NCBI GenBank assembly: GCA_948099385.1
Contig: CANUEZ040000028.1
Span: 4,317,501 to 4,381,500, forward strand
DNA length: 64,000 nt
Direction: 5' to 3'
Source: Fasciola hepatica
Lineage: Eukaryota > Platyhelminthes > Trematoda > Plagiorchiida > Fasciolidae
In this document: piece by piece, positions 15,426 through 30,324 of the stretch
Position numbering within the stretch: the stretch's first letter is position 1
Layout of the letters: every line of letters starts with the position of its first letter
The notes under the pieces: model-generated
Told to the model about the DNA's origin: nothing
What the model saw: the letters and a program-made list of their open reading frames with translations, nothing else
Databases searched by the model: none
Position numbers and translations under genes: made by a program

Positions 15426-17996
15426 CAATGTCCAATGGATCACGTTCATCTGTGTGCTGTTCGTCCCATTGGGAAGTGACCGACGAGGCTAGCCCAATGA
15501 TTAGAACCACGATAGTTACTGTGTCGATCATTGGAATAGTGGTTCGCGCATGACCGATTATTCACTTTGGTTATTCAGAACCGATTGTGTGGACGGCGAT
15601 AGCTCAGCTGGTAGAGCATGTGCCCGGTATGCTGAGAGTCGGCCGTGTTCGATTCCACCTCGCGAAGTCAGACATTTCCATGTGAAATATCCAAGTGCAT
15701 TTTCCATTACATGAGATTCAGGCTCCTCGTGCGAACAATACATTCTGTGAATATATATATATATATATATATATTTCAATGTCCAATGGATCACGTTCAT
15801 CTGTGTGCTGTTCGTCCCATTGGGAAGTGACCGACGAGGCTAGCCCAATGATTAGAACCACGATAGTTACTGTGTCGATCATTGGAATAGTGGTTCGCGC
15901 ATGACCGATTATTCACTTTGGTTATTCAGAACCGATTGTGTGGACGGCGATAGCTCAGCTGGTAGAGCATGTGCCCGGTATGCTGAGAGTCGGCCGTGTT
16001 CGATTCCACCTCGCGAAGTCAGACATTTCCATGTGAAATATCCAAGTGCATTTTCCATCACATGAGATTCAGGCTCCTCGTGCGAACAACACATTCTGTG
16101 AATATATATGTATATATATATTTCAATGTCCAATGGATCACGTTCATCTGTGTGCTGTTCGTCCCATTGGGAAGTGACCGACGAGGCTAGCCCAATGATT
16201 AGAACCACGATAGTTACTGTGTCGATCATTGGAATAGTGGTTCGCGCATGACCGATTATTCACTTTGGTTATTCAGAACCGATTGTGTGGACGGCGATAG
16301 CTCAGCTGGTAGAGCATGTGCCCGGTATGCTGAGAGTCGGCCGTGTTCGATTCCACCTCGCGAAGTCAGACATTTCCATGTGAAATATCCAAGTGCATTT
16401 TCCATTACATGAGATTCAGGCTCCTCGTGCGAACAATACATTCTGTGAATATATATGTGTATATATATTTCAATGTCCAATGGATCACGTTCATCTGTGT
16501 GCTGTTCGTCCCATTGGGAAGTGACCGACGAGGCTAGCCCAATGATTAGAACCACGATAGTTACTGTGTCGATCATTGGAATAGTGGTTCGCGCATGACC
16601 GATTATTCACTTTGGTTATTCAGAACCGAATGTGTGGACGGCGATAGCTCAGCTGGTAGAGCATGTGCCCGGTATGCTGAGAGTCGGCCGTGTTCGATTC
16701 CACCTCGCGAAGTCAGACATTTCCATGTGAAATATCCAAGTGCATTTTCCATTACATGAGATTCAGGCTCCTCGTGCGAACAATACATTCTGTGAATATA
16801 TATATACATATATATATTTCAATGTCCAATGGATCACGTTCATCTGTGTGCTGTTCGTCCCATTGGGAAGTGACCGACGAGGCTAGCCCAATGATTAGAA
16901 CCACGATAGTTACTGTGTCGATCATTGGAATAGTGGATCGCGCATGACCGATTATTCACTTTGGTTATTCAGAACCGATTGTGTGGACGGCGATAGCTCA
17001 GCTGGTAGAGCATGTGCCCGGTATGCTGAGAGTCGGCCGTGTTCGATTCCACCTCGCGAAGTCAGACATTTCCATGTGAAATATCCAAGTGCATTTTCCA
17101 TTACATGAGATTCAGGCTCCTCGTGCGAACAATACATTCTGTGAATATATATGTGTATATATATTTCAATGTCCAATGGATCACGTTCATCTGTGTGCTG
17201 TTCGTCCCATTGGGAAGTGACCGACGAGGCTAGCCCAATGATTAGAACCACGATAGTTACTGTGTCGATCATTGGAATAGTGGTTCGCGCATGACCGATT
17301 ATTCACTTTGGTTATTCAGAACCGATTGTGTGGACGGCGATAGCTCAGCTGGTAGAGCATGTGCCCGGTATGCTGAGAGTCGGCCGTGTTCGATTCCACC
17401 TCGCGAAGTCAGACATTTCCATGTGAAATATCCAAGTGCATTTTCCATCACATGAGATTCAGGCTCCTCGTGCGAACAATACATTCTGTGAATATATATA
17501 TACATATATATATTTCAATGTCCAATGGATCACGTTCATCTGTGTGCTGTTCGTCCCATTGGGAAGTGACCGACGAGGCTAGCCCAATGATTAGAACCAC
17601 GATAGTTACTGTGTCGATCATTGGAATAGTGGATCGCGCATGACCGATTATTCACTTTGGTTATTCAGAACCGATTGTGTGGACGGCGATAGCTCAGCTG
17701 GTAGAGCATGTGCCCGGTATGCTGAGAGTCGGCCGTGTTCGATTCCACCTCGCGAAGTCAGACATTTCCATGTGAAATATCCAAGTGCATTTTCCATCAC
17801 ATGAGATTCAGGCTCCTCGTGCGAACAATACATTCTGTGAATATATATATACATATATATATTTCAATGTCCAATGGATCACGTTCATCTGTGTGCTGTT
17901 CGTCCCATTGGGAAGTGACCGACGAGGCTAGCCCAATGATTAGAACCACGATAGTTACTGTGTCGATCATTGGAATAGTGGATCGCGCATGACCGA
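10795..17996 (+). repeat. Array block 2: copies 30-49, mixed haplotypes
   Basis: tRNA-like domains start at 10830, 11221, 11624, 11973, 12322, 12687, 13038, 13385, 13754, 14133, 14480, 14859, 15208, 15593, 15944, 16291, 16638, 16987, 17334 and 17683. The haplotype AACAACACATT with the spacer ATATATGTATATATATA appears in the monomers anchored at 13003, 14098 and 15909. The GTGT spacer first appears at anchors 16256 and 16952. The allele GGATCGCG (for GGTTCGCG) is clustered at 16.9-18.0 kb. In copy 42 (anchor 15173) CCACCTCGCG is changed to CCACATCGCG. Confidence 0.9.
11379..11454 (+). repeat. Long perfect (TA)n tract
   Basis: 76 nt of uninterrupted alternating AT in monomer 31 (403 bp). Tracts of this length can extrude cruciforms and are prone to slippage, so the exact length may be unreliable in an assembly. 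Confidence 0.95.
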
Positions 17997-18186
17997 TTAT
18001 TCACTTTGGTTATTCAGAACCGATTGTGTGGACGGCGATAGCTCAGCTGGTAGAGCATGTGCCCGGTATGCTGAGAGTCGGCCGTGTTCGATTCCACCTC
18101 GCGAAGTCAGACATTTCCATGTGAAATATCCAAGTGCATTTTCCATTACATGAGATTCAGGCTCCTCGTGCGAACAATACATTCTG

Positions 18187-18239
<53 letters not shown>

Positions 18240-19261
18240 CAATGTCCAATGGATCACGTTCATCTGTGTGCTGTTCGTCCCATTGGGAAGTGACCGACGA
18301 GGCTAGCCCAATGATTAGAACCACGGTAATTACTGTGTCGATCATTGGAATAGTGGTTCGCGCATGACCGATTATTCACTTTGGTTATTCAGAACCGATT
18401 GTGTGGACGGCGATAGCTCAGCTGGTAGAGCATGTGCCCGGTATGCTGAGAGTCGGCCGTGTTCGATTCCACCTCGCGAAGTCAGACATTTCCATGTGAA
18501 ATATCCAAGTGCATTTTCAATTACATGAGATTCAGGCTCCTCGTGCGAACAATACATTCTGTGAATATATATATATACATATATATATTTCAATGTCCAA
18601 TGGATCACGTTCATCTGTGTGCTGTTCGTCCCATTGGGAAGTGACCGACGAGGCTAGCCCAATGATTAGAACCACGATAGTTACTGTGTCGATCATTGGA
18701 ATAGTGGTTCGCGCATGACCGATTATTCACTTTGGTTATTCAGAACCGATTGTGTGGACGGCGATAGCTCAGCTGGTAGAGCATGTGCCCGGTATGCTGA
18801 GAGTCGGCCGTGTTCGATTCCACCTCGCGAAGTCAGACATTTCCATGTGAAATATCCAAGTGCATTTTCCATCACATGAGATTCAGGCTCCTCGTGCGAA
18901 CAATACATTCTGTGAATATATATATACATATATATATTTCAATGTCCAATGGATCACGTTCATCTGTGTGCTGTTCGTCCCATTGGGAAGTGACCGACGA
19001 GGCTAGCCCAATGATTAGAACCACGATAGTTACTGTGTCGATCATTGGAATAGTGGATCGCGCATGACCGATTATTCACTTTGGTTATTCAGAACCGATT
19101 GTGTGGACGGCGATAGCTCAGCTGGTAGAGCATGTGCCCGGTATGCTGAGAGTCGGCCGTGTTCGATTCCACCTCGCGAAGTCAGACATTTCCATGTGAA
19201 ATATCCAAGTGCATTTTCCATTACATGAGATTCAGGCTCCTCGTGCGAACAATACATTCTG

Positions 19262-19300
<39 letters not shown>

Positions 19301-20134
19301 CAATGTCCAATGGATCACGTTCATCTGTGTGCTGTTCGTCCCATTGGGAAGTGACCGACGAGGCTAGCCCAATGATTAGAACCACGGTAATTACTGTGTC
19401 GATCATTGGAATAGTGGTTCGCGCATGACCGATTATTCACTTTGGTTATTCAGAACCGATTGTGTGGACGGCGATAGCTCAGCTGGTAGAGCATGTGCCC
19501 GGTATGCTGAGAGTCGGCCGTGTTCGATTCCACCTCGCGAAGTCAGACATTTCCATGTGAAATATCCAAGTGCATTTTCAATTACATGAGATTCAGGCTC
19601 CTCGTGCGAACAATACATTCTGTGAATATATATATATACATATATATATTTCAATGTCCAATGGATCACGTTCATCTGTGTGCTGTTCGTCCCATTGGGA
19701 AGTGACCGACGAGGCTAGCCCAATGATTAGAACCACGATAGTTACTGTGTCGATCATTGGAATAGTGGTTCGCGCATGACCGATTATTCACTTTGGTTAT
19801 TCAGAACCGATTGTGTGGACGGCGATAGCTCAGCTGGTAGAGCATGTGCCCGGTATGCTGAGAGTCGGCCGTGTTCGATTCCACCTCGCGAAGTCAGACA
19901 TTTCCATGTGAAATATCCAAGTGCATTTTCCATCACATGAGATTCAGGCTCCTCGTGCGAACAATACATTCTGTGAATATATATATATATATATATATAT
20001 TTCAATGTCCAATGGATCACGTTCATCTGTGTGCTGTTCGTCCCATTGGGAAGTGACCGACGAGGCTAGCCCAATGATTAGAACCACGATAATTACTGTG
20101 TCGATCATTGGAATAGTGGTTCGCGCATGACCGA
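17997..20134 (+). repeat. 3-monomer higher-order repeat, two copies
   Basis: Copy 1 is 17997-19071 and copy 2 is 19072-20134. Monomer 1 carries CCACGGTAATTA (18321 and 19382). Monomer 2 carries TTTTCAATTACATG (about 18514 and 19575) with the TATATATACATA spacer. Monomer 3 carries TCACATG. Differences include GGATCGCG in the first copy only and CGATAATTA in the second. A partial third round starts at 20135, again with CCACGGTAATTA (20433), but lacks the CAATTACATG marker. Confidence 0.75.
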
Positions 20135-22065
20135 TTATTCACTTTGGTTATTCAGAACCGATTGTGTGGACGGCGATAGCTCAGCTGGTAGAGCATGTGC
20201 CCGGTATGCTGAGAGTCGGCCGTGTTCGATTCCACCTCGCGAAGTCAGACATTTCCATGTGAAATATCCAAGTGCATTTTCCATTACATGAGATTCAGGC
20301 TCCTCGTGCGAACAATACATTCTGTGAATATATATATATATATATATATTTCAATGTCCAATGGATCACGTTCATCTGTGTGCTGTTCGTCCCATTGGGA
20401 AGTGACCGACGAGGCTAGCCCAATGATTAGAACCACGGTAATTACTGTGTCGATCATTGGAATAGTGGTTCGCGCATGACCGATTATTCACTTTGGTTAT
20501 TCAGAACCGATTGTGTGGACGGCGATAGCTCAGCTGGTAGAGCATGTGCCCGGTATGCTGAGAGTCGGCCGTGTTCGATTCCACCTCGCGAAGTCAGACA
20601 TTTCCATGTGAAATATCCAAGTGCATTTTCCATCACATGAGATTCAGGCTCCTCGTGCGAACAATACATTCTGTGAATATATATATATACATATATATAT
20701 TTCAATGTCCAATGGATCACGTTCATCTGTGTGCTGTTCGTCCCATTGGGAAGTGACCGACGAGGCTAGCCCAATGATTAGAACCACGATAGTTACTGTG
20801 TCGATCATTGGAATAGTGGTTCGCGCATGACCGATTATTCACTTTGGTTATTCAGAACCGATTGTGTGGACGGCGATAGCTCAGCTGGTAGAGCATGTGC
20901 CCGGTATGCTGAGAGTCGGCCGTGTTCGATTCCACCTCGCGAAGTCAGACATTTCCATGTGAAATATCCAAGTGCATTTTCCATCACATGAGATTCAGGC
21001 TCCTCGTGCGAACAATACATTCTGTGAATATATATATATATATATATATTTCAATGTCCAATGGATCACGTTCATCTGTGTGCTGTTCGTCCCATTGGGA
21101 AGTGACCGACGAGGCTAGCCCAATGATTAGAACCACGATAGTTACTGTGTCGATCATTGGAATAGTGGTTCGCGCATGACCGATTATTCACTTTGGTTAT
21201 TCAGAACCGATTGTGTGGACGGCGATAGCTCAGCTGGTAGAGCATGTGCCCGGTATGCTGAGAGTCGGCCGTGTTCGATTCCACCTCGCGAAGTCAGACA
21301 TTTCCATGTGAAATATCCAAGTGCATTTTCCATTACATGAGATTCAGGCTCCTCGTGCGAACAATACATTCTGTGAATATATATGTGTATATATATTTCA
21401 ATGTCCAATGGATCACGTTCATCTGTGTGCTGTTCGTCCCATTGGGAAGTGACCGACGAGGCTAGCCCAATGATTAGAACCACGATAGTTACTGTGTCGA
21501 TCATTGGAATAGTGGTTCGCGCATGACCGATTATTCACTTTGGTTATTCAGAACCGATTGTGTGGACGGCGATAGCTCAGCTGGTAGAGCATGTGCCCGG
21601 TATGCTGAGAGTCGGCCGTGTTCGATTCCACCTCGCGAAGTCAGACATTTCCATGTGAAATATCCAAGTGCATTTTCCATCACATGAGATTCAGGCTCCT
21701 CGTGCGAACAATACATTCTGTGAATATATATATATATATATTTCAATGTCCAATGGATCACGTTCATCTGTGTGCTGTTCGTCCCATTGGGAAGTGACCG
21801 ACGAGGCTAGCCCAATGATTAGAACCACGATAGTTACTGTGTCGATCATTGGAATAGTGGATCGCGCATGACCGATTATTCACTTTGGTTATTCAGAACC
21901 GATTGTGTGGACGGCGATAGCTCAGCTGGTAGAGCATGTGCCCGGTATGCTGAGAGTCGGCCGTGTTCGATTCCACCTCGCGAAGTCAGACATTTCCATG
22001 TGAAATATCCAAGTGCATTTTCCATTACATGAGATTCAGGCTCCTCGTGCGAACAATACATTCTG

Positions 22066-22104
<39 letters not shown>

Positions 22105-22428
22105 CAATGTCCAATGGATCACGTTCATCTGTGTGCTGTTCGTCCCATTGGGAAGTGACCGACGAGGCTAGCCCAATGATTAGAACCACGATAGTTACTG
22201 TGTCGATCATTGGAATAGTGGTTCGCGCATGACCGATTATTCACTTTGGTTATTCAGAACCGATTGTGTGGACGGCGATAGCTCAGCTGGTAGAGCATGT
22301 GCCCGGTATGCTGAGAGTCGGCCGTGTTCGATTCCACCTCGCGAAGTCAGACATTTCCATGTGAAATATCCAAGTGCATTTTCCATTACATGAGATTCAG
22401 GCTCCTCGTGCGAACAATACATTCTGCG

Positions 22429-22469
<41 letters not shown>

Positions 22470-23151
22470 TCTTTATACATATTTCAATGTCCAATGGATC
22501 ACGTTCATCTGTGTGCTGTTCGTCCCATTGGGAAGTGACCGACGAGGCTAGCCCAATGATTAGAACCACGATAGTTACTGTGTCGATCATTGGAATAGTG
22601 GTTCGCGCATGACCGATTATTCACTTTGGTTATTCAGAACCGATTGTGTGGACGGCGATAGCTCAGCTGGTAGAGCATGTGCCCGGTATGCTGAGAGTCG
22701 GCCGTGTTCGATTCCACCTCGCGAAGTCAGACATTTCCATGTGAAATATCCAAGTGCATTTTCCATCACATGAGATTCAGGCTCCTCGTGCGAACAATAC
22801 ATTCTGTGAATATATATATATATATATTTCAATGTCCAATGGATCACGTTCATCTGTGTGCTGTTCGTCCCATTGGGAAGTGACCGACGAGGCTAGCCCA
22901 ATGATTAGAACCACGATAGTTACTGTGTCGATCATTGGAATAGTGGTTCGCGCATGACCGATTATTCACTTTGGTTATTCAGAACCGATTGTGTGGACGG
23001 CGATAGCTCAGCTGGTAGAGCATGTGCCCGGTATGCTGAGAGTCGGCCGTGTTCGATTCCACCTCGCGAAGTCAGACATTTCCATGTGAAATATCCAAGT
23101 GCATTTTCCATCACATGAGATTCAGGCTCCTCGTGCGAACAATACATTCTG

Positions 23152-23203
<52 letters not shown>

Positions 23204-23521
23204 GTCCAATGGATCACGTTCATCTGTGTGCTGTTCGTCCCATTGGGAAGTGACCGACGAGGCTAGCCCAATGATTAGAACCACGATAGTTACTGTGTCG
23301 ATCATTGGAATAGTGGTTCGCGCATGACCGATTATTCACTTTGGTTATTCAGAACCGATTGTGTGGACGGCGATAGCTCAGCTGGTAGAGCATGTGCCCG
23401 GTATGCTGAGAGTCGGCCGTGTTCGATTCCACCTCGCGAAGTCAGACATTACCATGTGAAATATCCAAGCGCATTTTCCATTACATGAGATTCAGGCTCC
23501 TCGTGCGAACAATACATTCTG

Positions 23522-23564
<43 letters not shown>

Positions 23565-23902
23565 CAATGTCCAATGGATCACGTTCATCTGTGTGCTGTT
23601 CGTCCCATTGGGAAGTGACCGACGAGGCTAGCCCAATGATTAGAACCACGATAGTTACTGTGTCGATCATTGGAATAGTGGATCGCGCATGACCGATTAT
23701 TCACTTTGGTTATTCAGAACCGATTGTGTGGACGGCGATAGCTCAGCTGGTAGAGCATGTGCCCGGTATGCTGAGAGTCGGCCGTGTTCGATTCCACCTC
23801 GCGAAGTCAGACATTTCCATGTGAAATATCCAAGTGCATTTTCCATTACATGAGATTCAGGCTCCTCGTGCGAACAATACATTCTGTGAGTATATATACA
23901 AT

Positions 23903-23933
<31 letters not shown>

Positions 23934-24610
23934 ACATTTCGATGTCCAATGGATCACGTTCATCTGTGTGCTGTTCGTCCCATTGGGAAGTGACCGACGA
24001 GGCTAGCCCAATGATTAGAACCACGATAGTTACTGTGTCGATCATTGGAATAGTGGTTCGCGCATGACCGATTATTCACTTTGGTTATTCAGAACCGATT
24101 GTGTGGACGGCGATAGCTCAGCTGGTAGAGCATGTGCCCGGTATGCTGAGAGTCGGTCGTGTTCGATTCCACCTCGCGAAGTCAGACATTTCCATGTGAA
24201 ATATCCAAGTGCATTTTCCATTACATGAGATTCAGGCTCCTCGTGCGAACAATACATTCTGTGAATATATATATATATATATATATTTCAATGTCCAATG
24301 GATCACGTTCATCTGTGTGCTGTTCGTCCCATTGGGGAGTGACCGACGAGGCTAGCCCAATGATTAGAACCACGATAATTACTGTGTCGATCATTGGAAT
24401 AGTGGTTCGCGCATGACCGATTATTCACTTTGGTTATTCAGAACCGATTGTGTGGACGGCGATAGCTCAGCTGGTAGAGCATGTGCCCGGTATGCTGAGA
24501 GTCGGCCGTGTTCGATTCCACCTCGCGAAGTCAGACATTTCCATGTGAAATATCCAAGTGCATTTTCCATTACATGAGATTCAGGCTCCTCGTGCGAACA
24601 ATACATTCTG

Positions 24611-24613
<3 letters not shown>

Positions 24614-24695
<82 letters not shown>
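24614..24695 (+). repeat. Longest perfect (TA)n tract
   Basis: 82 nt of uninterrupted alternating AT in monomer 68 (409 bp), next to a neighbour with only a short TACA tract. This shows how abruptly tract length changes between adjacent monomers. Confidence 0.95.
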
Positions 24696-24697
<2 letters not shown>

Positions 24698-24829
24698 CAA
24701 TGTCCAATGGATCACGTTCATCTGTGTGCTGTTCGTCCCATTGGGAAGTGACCGACGAGGCCAGCTCAATGATTAGAACCACGATAGTTACTGTGTCGAT
24801 CATTGGAATAGTGGTTCGCGCATGACCGA

Positions 24830-27800
24830 TTATTCACTTTGGTTATTCAGAACCGATTGTGTGGACGGCGATAGCTCAGCTGGTAGAGCATGTGCCCGGT
24901 ATGCTGAGAGTCGGCCGTGTTCGATTCCACCTCGCGAAGTCAGACATTTCCATGTGAAATATCCAAGTGCATTTTCCATTACATGAGATTCAGGCTCCTC
25001 GTGCGAACAATACATTCTGTGAATATATATATACATATATATATTTCAATGTCCAATGGATCACGTTCATCTGTGTGCTGTTCGTCCCATTGGGAAGTGA
25101 CCGACGAGGCTAGCCCAATGATTAGAACCACGATAGTTACTGTGTCGATCATTGGAATAGTGGTTCGCGCATGACCGATTATTCACTTTGGTTATTCAGA
25201 ACCGATTGTGTGGACGGCGATAGCTCAGCTGGTAGAGCATGTGCCCGGTATGCTGAGAGTCGGCCGTGTTCGATTCCACCTCGCGAAGTCAGACATTTCC
25301 ATGTGAAATATCCAAGTGCATTTTCCATCACATGAGATTCAGGCTCCTCGTGCGAACAATACATTCTGTGAATATATATATACATATATATATTTCAATG
25401 TCCAATGGATCACGTTCATCTGTGTGCTGTTCGTCCCATTGGGAAGTGACCGACGAGGCTAGCCCAATGATTAGAACCACGATAGTTACTGTGTCGATCA
25501 TTGGAATAGTGGTTCGCGCATGACCGATTATTCACTTTGGTTATTCAGAACCGATTGTGTGGACGGCGATAGCTCAGCTGGTAGAGCATGTGCCCGGTAT
25601 GCTGAGAGTCGGCCGTGTTCGATTCCACCTCGCGAAGTCAGACATTTCCATGTGAAATATCCAAGTGCATTTTCCATTACATGAGATTCAGGCTCCTCGT
25701 GCGAACAATACATTCTGTGAATATATATATATACATATATATATTTCAATGTCCAATGGATCACGTTCATCTGTGTGCTGTTCGTCCCATTGGGAAGTGA
25801 CCGACGAGGCTAGCCCAATGATTAGAACCACGATAGTTACTGTGTCGATCATTGGAATAGTGGTTCGCGCATGACCGATTATTCACTTTGGTTATTCAGA
25901 ACCGATTGTGTGGACGGCGATAGCTCAGCTGGTAGAGCATGTGCCCGGTATGCTGAGAGTCGGCCGTGTTCGATTCCACCTCGCGAAGTCAGACATTTCC
26001 ATGTGAAATATCCAAGTGCATTTTCCATTACATGAGATTCAGGCTCCTCGTGCGAACAATACATTCTGTGAATATATATATACATATATATATTTCAATG
26101 TCCAATGGATCACGTTCATCTGTGTGCTGTTCGTCCCATTGGGAAGTGACCGACGAGGCTAGCCCAATGATTAGAACCACGATAGTTACTGTGTCGATCA
26201 TTGGAATAGTGGTTCGCGCATGACCGATTATTCACTTTGGTTATTCAGAACCGATTGTGTGGACGGCGATAGCTCAGCTGGTAGAGCATGTGCCCGGTAT
26301 GCTGAGAGTCGGCCGTGTTCGATTCCACCTCGCGAAGTCAGACATTTCCATGTGAAATATCCAAGTGCATTTTCCATCACATGAGATTCAGGCTCCTCGT
26401 GCGAACAATACATTCTGTGAATATATATATATATATATATATATTTCAATGTCCAATGGATCACGTTCATCTGTGTGCTGTTCGTCCCATTGGGAAGTGA
26501 CCGACGAGGCTAGCCCAATGATTAGAACCACGATAGTTACTGTGTCGATCATTGGAATAGTGGTTCGCGCATGACCGATTATTCACTTTGGTTATTCAGA
26601 ACCGATTGTGTGGACGGCGATAGCTCAGCTGGTAGAGCATGTGCCCGGTATGCTGAGAGTCGGCCGTGTTCGATTCCACCTCGCGAAGTCAGACATTTCC
26701 ATGTGAAATATCCAAGTGCATTTTCCATTACATGAGATTCAGGCTCCTCGTGCGAACAATACATTCTGTGAATATATATGTGTATATATATTTCAATGTC
26801 CAATGGATCACGTTCATCTGTGTGCTGTTCGTCCCATTGGGAAGTGACCGACGAGGCTAGCCCAATGATTAGAACCACGATAGTTACTGTGTCGATCATT
26901 GGAATAGTGGTTCGCGCATGACCGATTATTCACTTTGGTTATTCAGAACCGATTGTGTGGACGGCGATAGCTCAGCTGGTAGAGCATGTGCCCGGTATGC
27001 TGAGAGTCGGCCGTGTTCGATTCCACCTCGCGAAGTCAGACATTTCCATGTGAAATATCCAAGTGCATTTTCCATTACATGAGATTCAGGTTCTCGTGCG
27101 AACAATACATTCTGTGAATATATATATATATATATATATTTCAATGTCCAATGGATCACGTTCATCTGTGTGCTGTTCGTCCCATTGGGAAGTGACCGAC
27201 GAGGCTAGCCCAATGATTAGAACCACGATAGTTACTGTGTCGATCATTGGAATAGTGGTTCGCGCATGACCGATTATTCACTTTGGTTATTCAGAACCGA
27301 TTGTGTGGACGGCGATAGCTCAGCTGGTAGAGCATGTGCCCGGTATGCTGAGAGTCGGCCGTGTTCGATTCCACCTCGCGAAGTCAGACATTTCCATGTG
27401 AAATATCCAAGTGCATTTTCCATTACATGAGATTCAGGCTCCTCGTGCGAACAATACATTCTGTGAATATATATGTGTATATATATTTCAATGTCCAATG
27501 GATCACGTTCATCTGTGTGCTGTTCGTCCCATTGGGAAGTGACCGACGAGGCTAGCCCAATGATTAGAACCACGATAGTTACTGTGTCGATCATTGGAAT
27601 AGTGGTTCGCGCATGACCGATTATTCACTTTGGTTATTCAGAACCGATTGTGTGGACGGCGATAGCTCAGCTGGTAGAGCATGTGCCCGGTATGCTGAGA
27701 GTCGGCCGTGTTCGATTCCACCTCGCGAAGTCAGACATTTCCATGTGAAATATCCAAGTGCATTTTCCATCACATGAGATTCAGGCTCCTCGTGCGAACA

Positions 27801-29556
27801 ACACATTCTGTGAATATATATGTATATATATATTTCAATGTCCAATGGATCACGTTCATCTGTGTGCTGTTCGTCCCATTGGGAAGTGACCGACGAGGCT
27901 AGCCCAATGATTAGAACCACGATAGTTACTGTGTCGATCATTGGAATAGTGGTTCGCGCATGACCGATTATTCACTTTGGTTATTCAGAACCGATTGTGT
28001 GGACGGCGATAGCTCAGCTGGTAGAGCATGTGCCCGGTATGCTGAGAGTCGGCCGTGTTCGATTCCACCTCGCGAAGTCAGACATTTCCATGTGAAATAT
28101 CCAAGTGCATTTTCCATTACATGAGATTCAGGCTCCTCGTGCGAACAATACATTCTGTGAATATATATGTGTATATATATTTCAATGTCCAATGGATCAC
28201 GTTCATCTGTGTGCTGTTCGTCCCATTGGGAAGTGACCGACGAGGCTAGCCCAATGATTAGAACCACGATAGTTACTGTGTCGATCATTGGAATAGTGGT
28301 TCGCGCATGACCGATTATTCACTTTGGTTATTCAGAACCGATTGTGTGGACGGCGATAGCTCAGCTGGTAGAGCATGTGCCCGGTATGCTGAGAGTCGGC
28401 CGTGTTCGATTCCACCTCACGAAGTCAGACATTTCCATGTGAAATATCCAAGTGCATTTTCCATTACATGAGATTCAGGCTCCTCGTGCGAACAATACAT
28501 TCTGTGAATATATATATATATATATATATTTCAATGTCCAATGGATCACGTTCATCTGTGTGCTGTTCGTCCCATTGGGAAGTGACCGACGAGGCTAGCC
28601 CAATGATTAGAACCACGATAGTTACTGTGTCGATCATTGGAATAGTGGTTCGCGCATGACCGATTATTCACTTTGGTTATTCAGAACCGAATGTGTGGAC
28701 GGCGATAGCTCAGCTGGTAGAGCATGTGCCCGGTATGCTGAGAGTCGGCCGTGTTCGATTCCACCTCGCGAAGTCAGACATTTCCATGTGAAATATCCAA
28801 GTGCATTTTCCATCACATGAGATTCAGGCTCCTCGTGCGAACAACACATTCTGTGAATATATATGTATATATATATTTCAATGTCCAATGGATCACGTTC
28901 ATCTGTGTGCTGTTCGTCCCATTGGGAAGTGACCGACGAGGCTAGCCCAATGATTAGAACCACGATAGTTACTGTGTCGATCATTGAAATAGTGGTTCGC
29001 GCATGACCGATTATTCACTTTGGTTATTCAGAACCGATTGTGTGGACGGCGATAGCTCAGCTGGTAGAGCATGTGCCCGGTATGCTGAGAGTCGGCCGTG
29101 TTCGATTCCACCTCGCGAAGTCAGACATTTCCATGTGAAATATCCAAGTGCATTTTCCATTACATGAGATTCAGGCTCCTCGTGCGAACGATACATTCTG
29201 TGAATATATATGTATATATATATTTCAATGTCCAATGGATCACGTTCATCTGTGTGCTGTTCGTCCCATTGGGAAGTGACCGACGAGGCTAGCCCAATGA
29301 TTAGAACCACGATAGTTACTGTGTCGATCATTGGAATAGTGGTTCGCGCATGACCGATTATTCACTTTGGTTATTCAGAACCGATTGTGTGGACGGCGAT
29401 AGCTCAGCTGGTAGAGCATGTGCCCGGTATGCTGAGAGTCGGTCGTGTTCGATTCCACCTCGCGAAGTCAGACATTTCCATGTGAAATATCCAAGTGCAT
29501 TTTCCATTACATGAGATTCAGGCTCCTCGTGCGAACAATACATTCTGTGAATATAT

Positions 29557-29592
<36 letters not shown>

Positions 29593-30263
29593 TTAAATGT
29601 CCAATGGATCACGTTCATCTGTGTGCTGTTCGTCCCATTGGGAAGTGACCGACGAGGCTAGCCCAATGATTAGAACCACGATAGTTACTGTGTCGATCAT
29701 TGGAATAGTGGTTCGCGCATGACCGATTATTCACTTTGGTTATTCAGAACCGATTGTGTGGACGGCGATAGCTCAGCTGGTAGAGCATGTGCCCGGTATG
29801 CTGAGAGTCGGCCGTGTTCGATTCCACCTCGCGAAGTCAGACATTTCCATGTGAAATATCCAAGTGCATTTTCCATCACATGAGATTCAGGCTCCTCGTG
29901 CGAACAATACAATCTGTGAATATATATATACATATGTATTTCAATGTCCAATGGATCACGTTCATCTGTGTGCTGTTCGTCCCATTGGGAAGTGACCGAC
30001 GAGGCTAGCCCAATGATTAGAACCACGATAGTTACTGTGTCGATCATTGGAATAGTGGTTCGCGCATGACCGATTATTCACTTTGGTTATTCAGAACCGA
30101 TTGTGTGGACGGCGATAGCTCAGCTGGTAGAGCATGTGCCCGGTATGCTGAGAGTCGGCCGTGTTCGATTCCACCTCGCGAAGTCAGACATTTCCATGTG
30201 AAATATCCAAGTGCATTTTCCATTACATGAGATTCAGGCTCCTCGTGCGAACAATACATTCTG

Positions 30264-30324
<61 letters not shown>

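Larger units (their letters stand above)
17997..24829 (+). repeat. Array block 3: copies 50-68, with 3-monomer repeat and irregular spacers
   Basis: tRNA-like domains start at 18032, 18407, 18758, 19107, 19468, 19819, 20170, 20519, 20870, 21219, 21566, 21911, 22272, 22652, 22997, 23367, 23732, 24107 and 24456. The block opens with a 3-monomer higher-order repeat marked by CCACGGTAATTA and TTTTCAATTACATG. Two monomers have unusual spacers. In copy 62 (anchor 22237) the spacer begins GCGAAATATA and ends with an ATTATCTTTATACAT stretch. In copy 66 (anchor 23697) it begins GTGAGTATATATACAATTA. Copy 65 has ATTACCATG in place of ATTTCCATG. The block ends with the longest perfect TA tract in the window. 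Confidence 0.9.
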
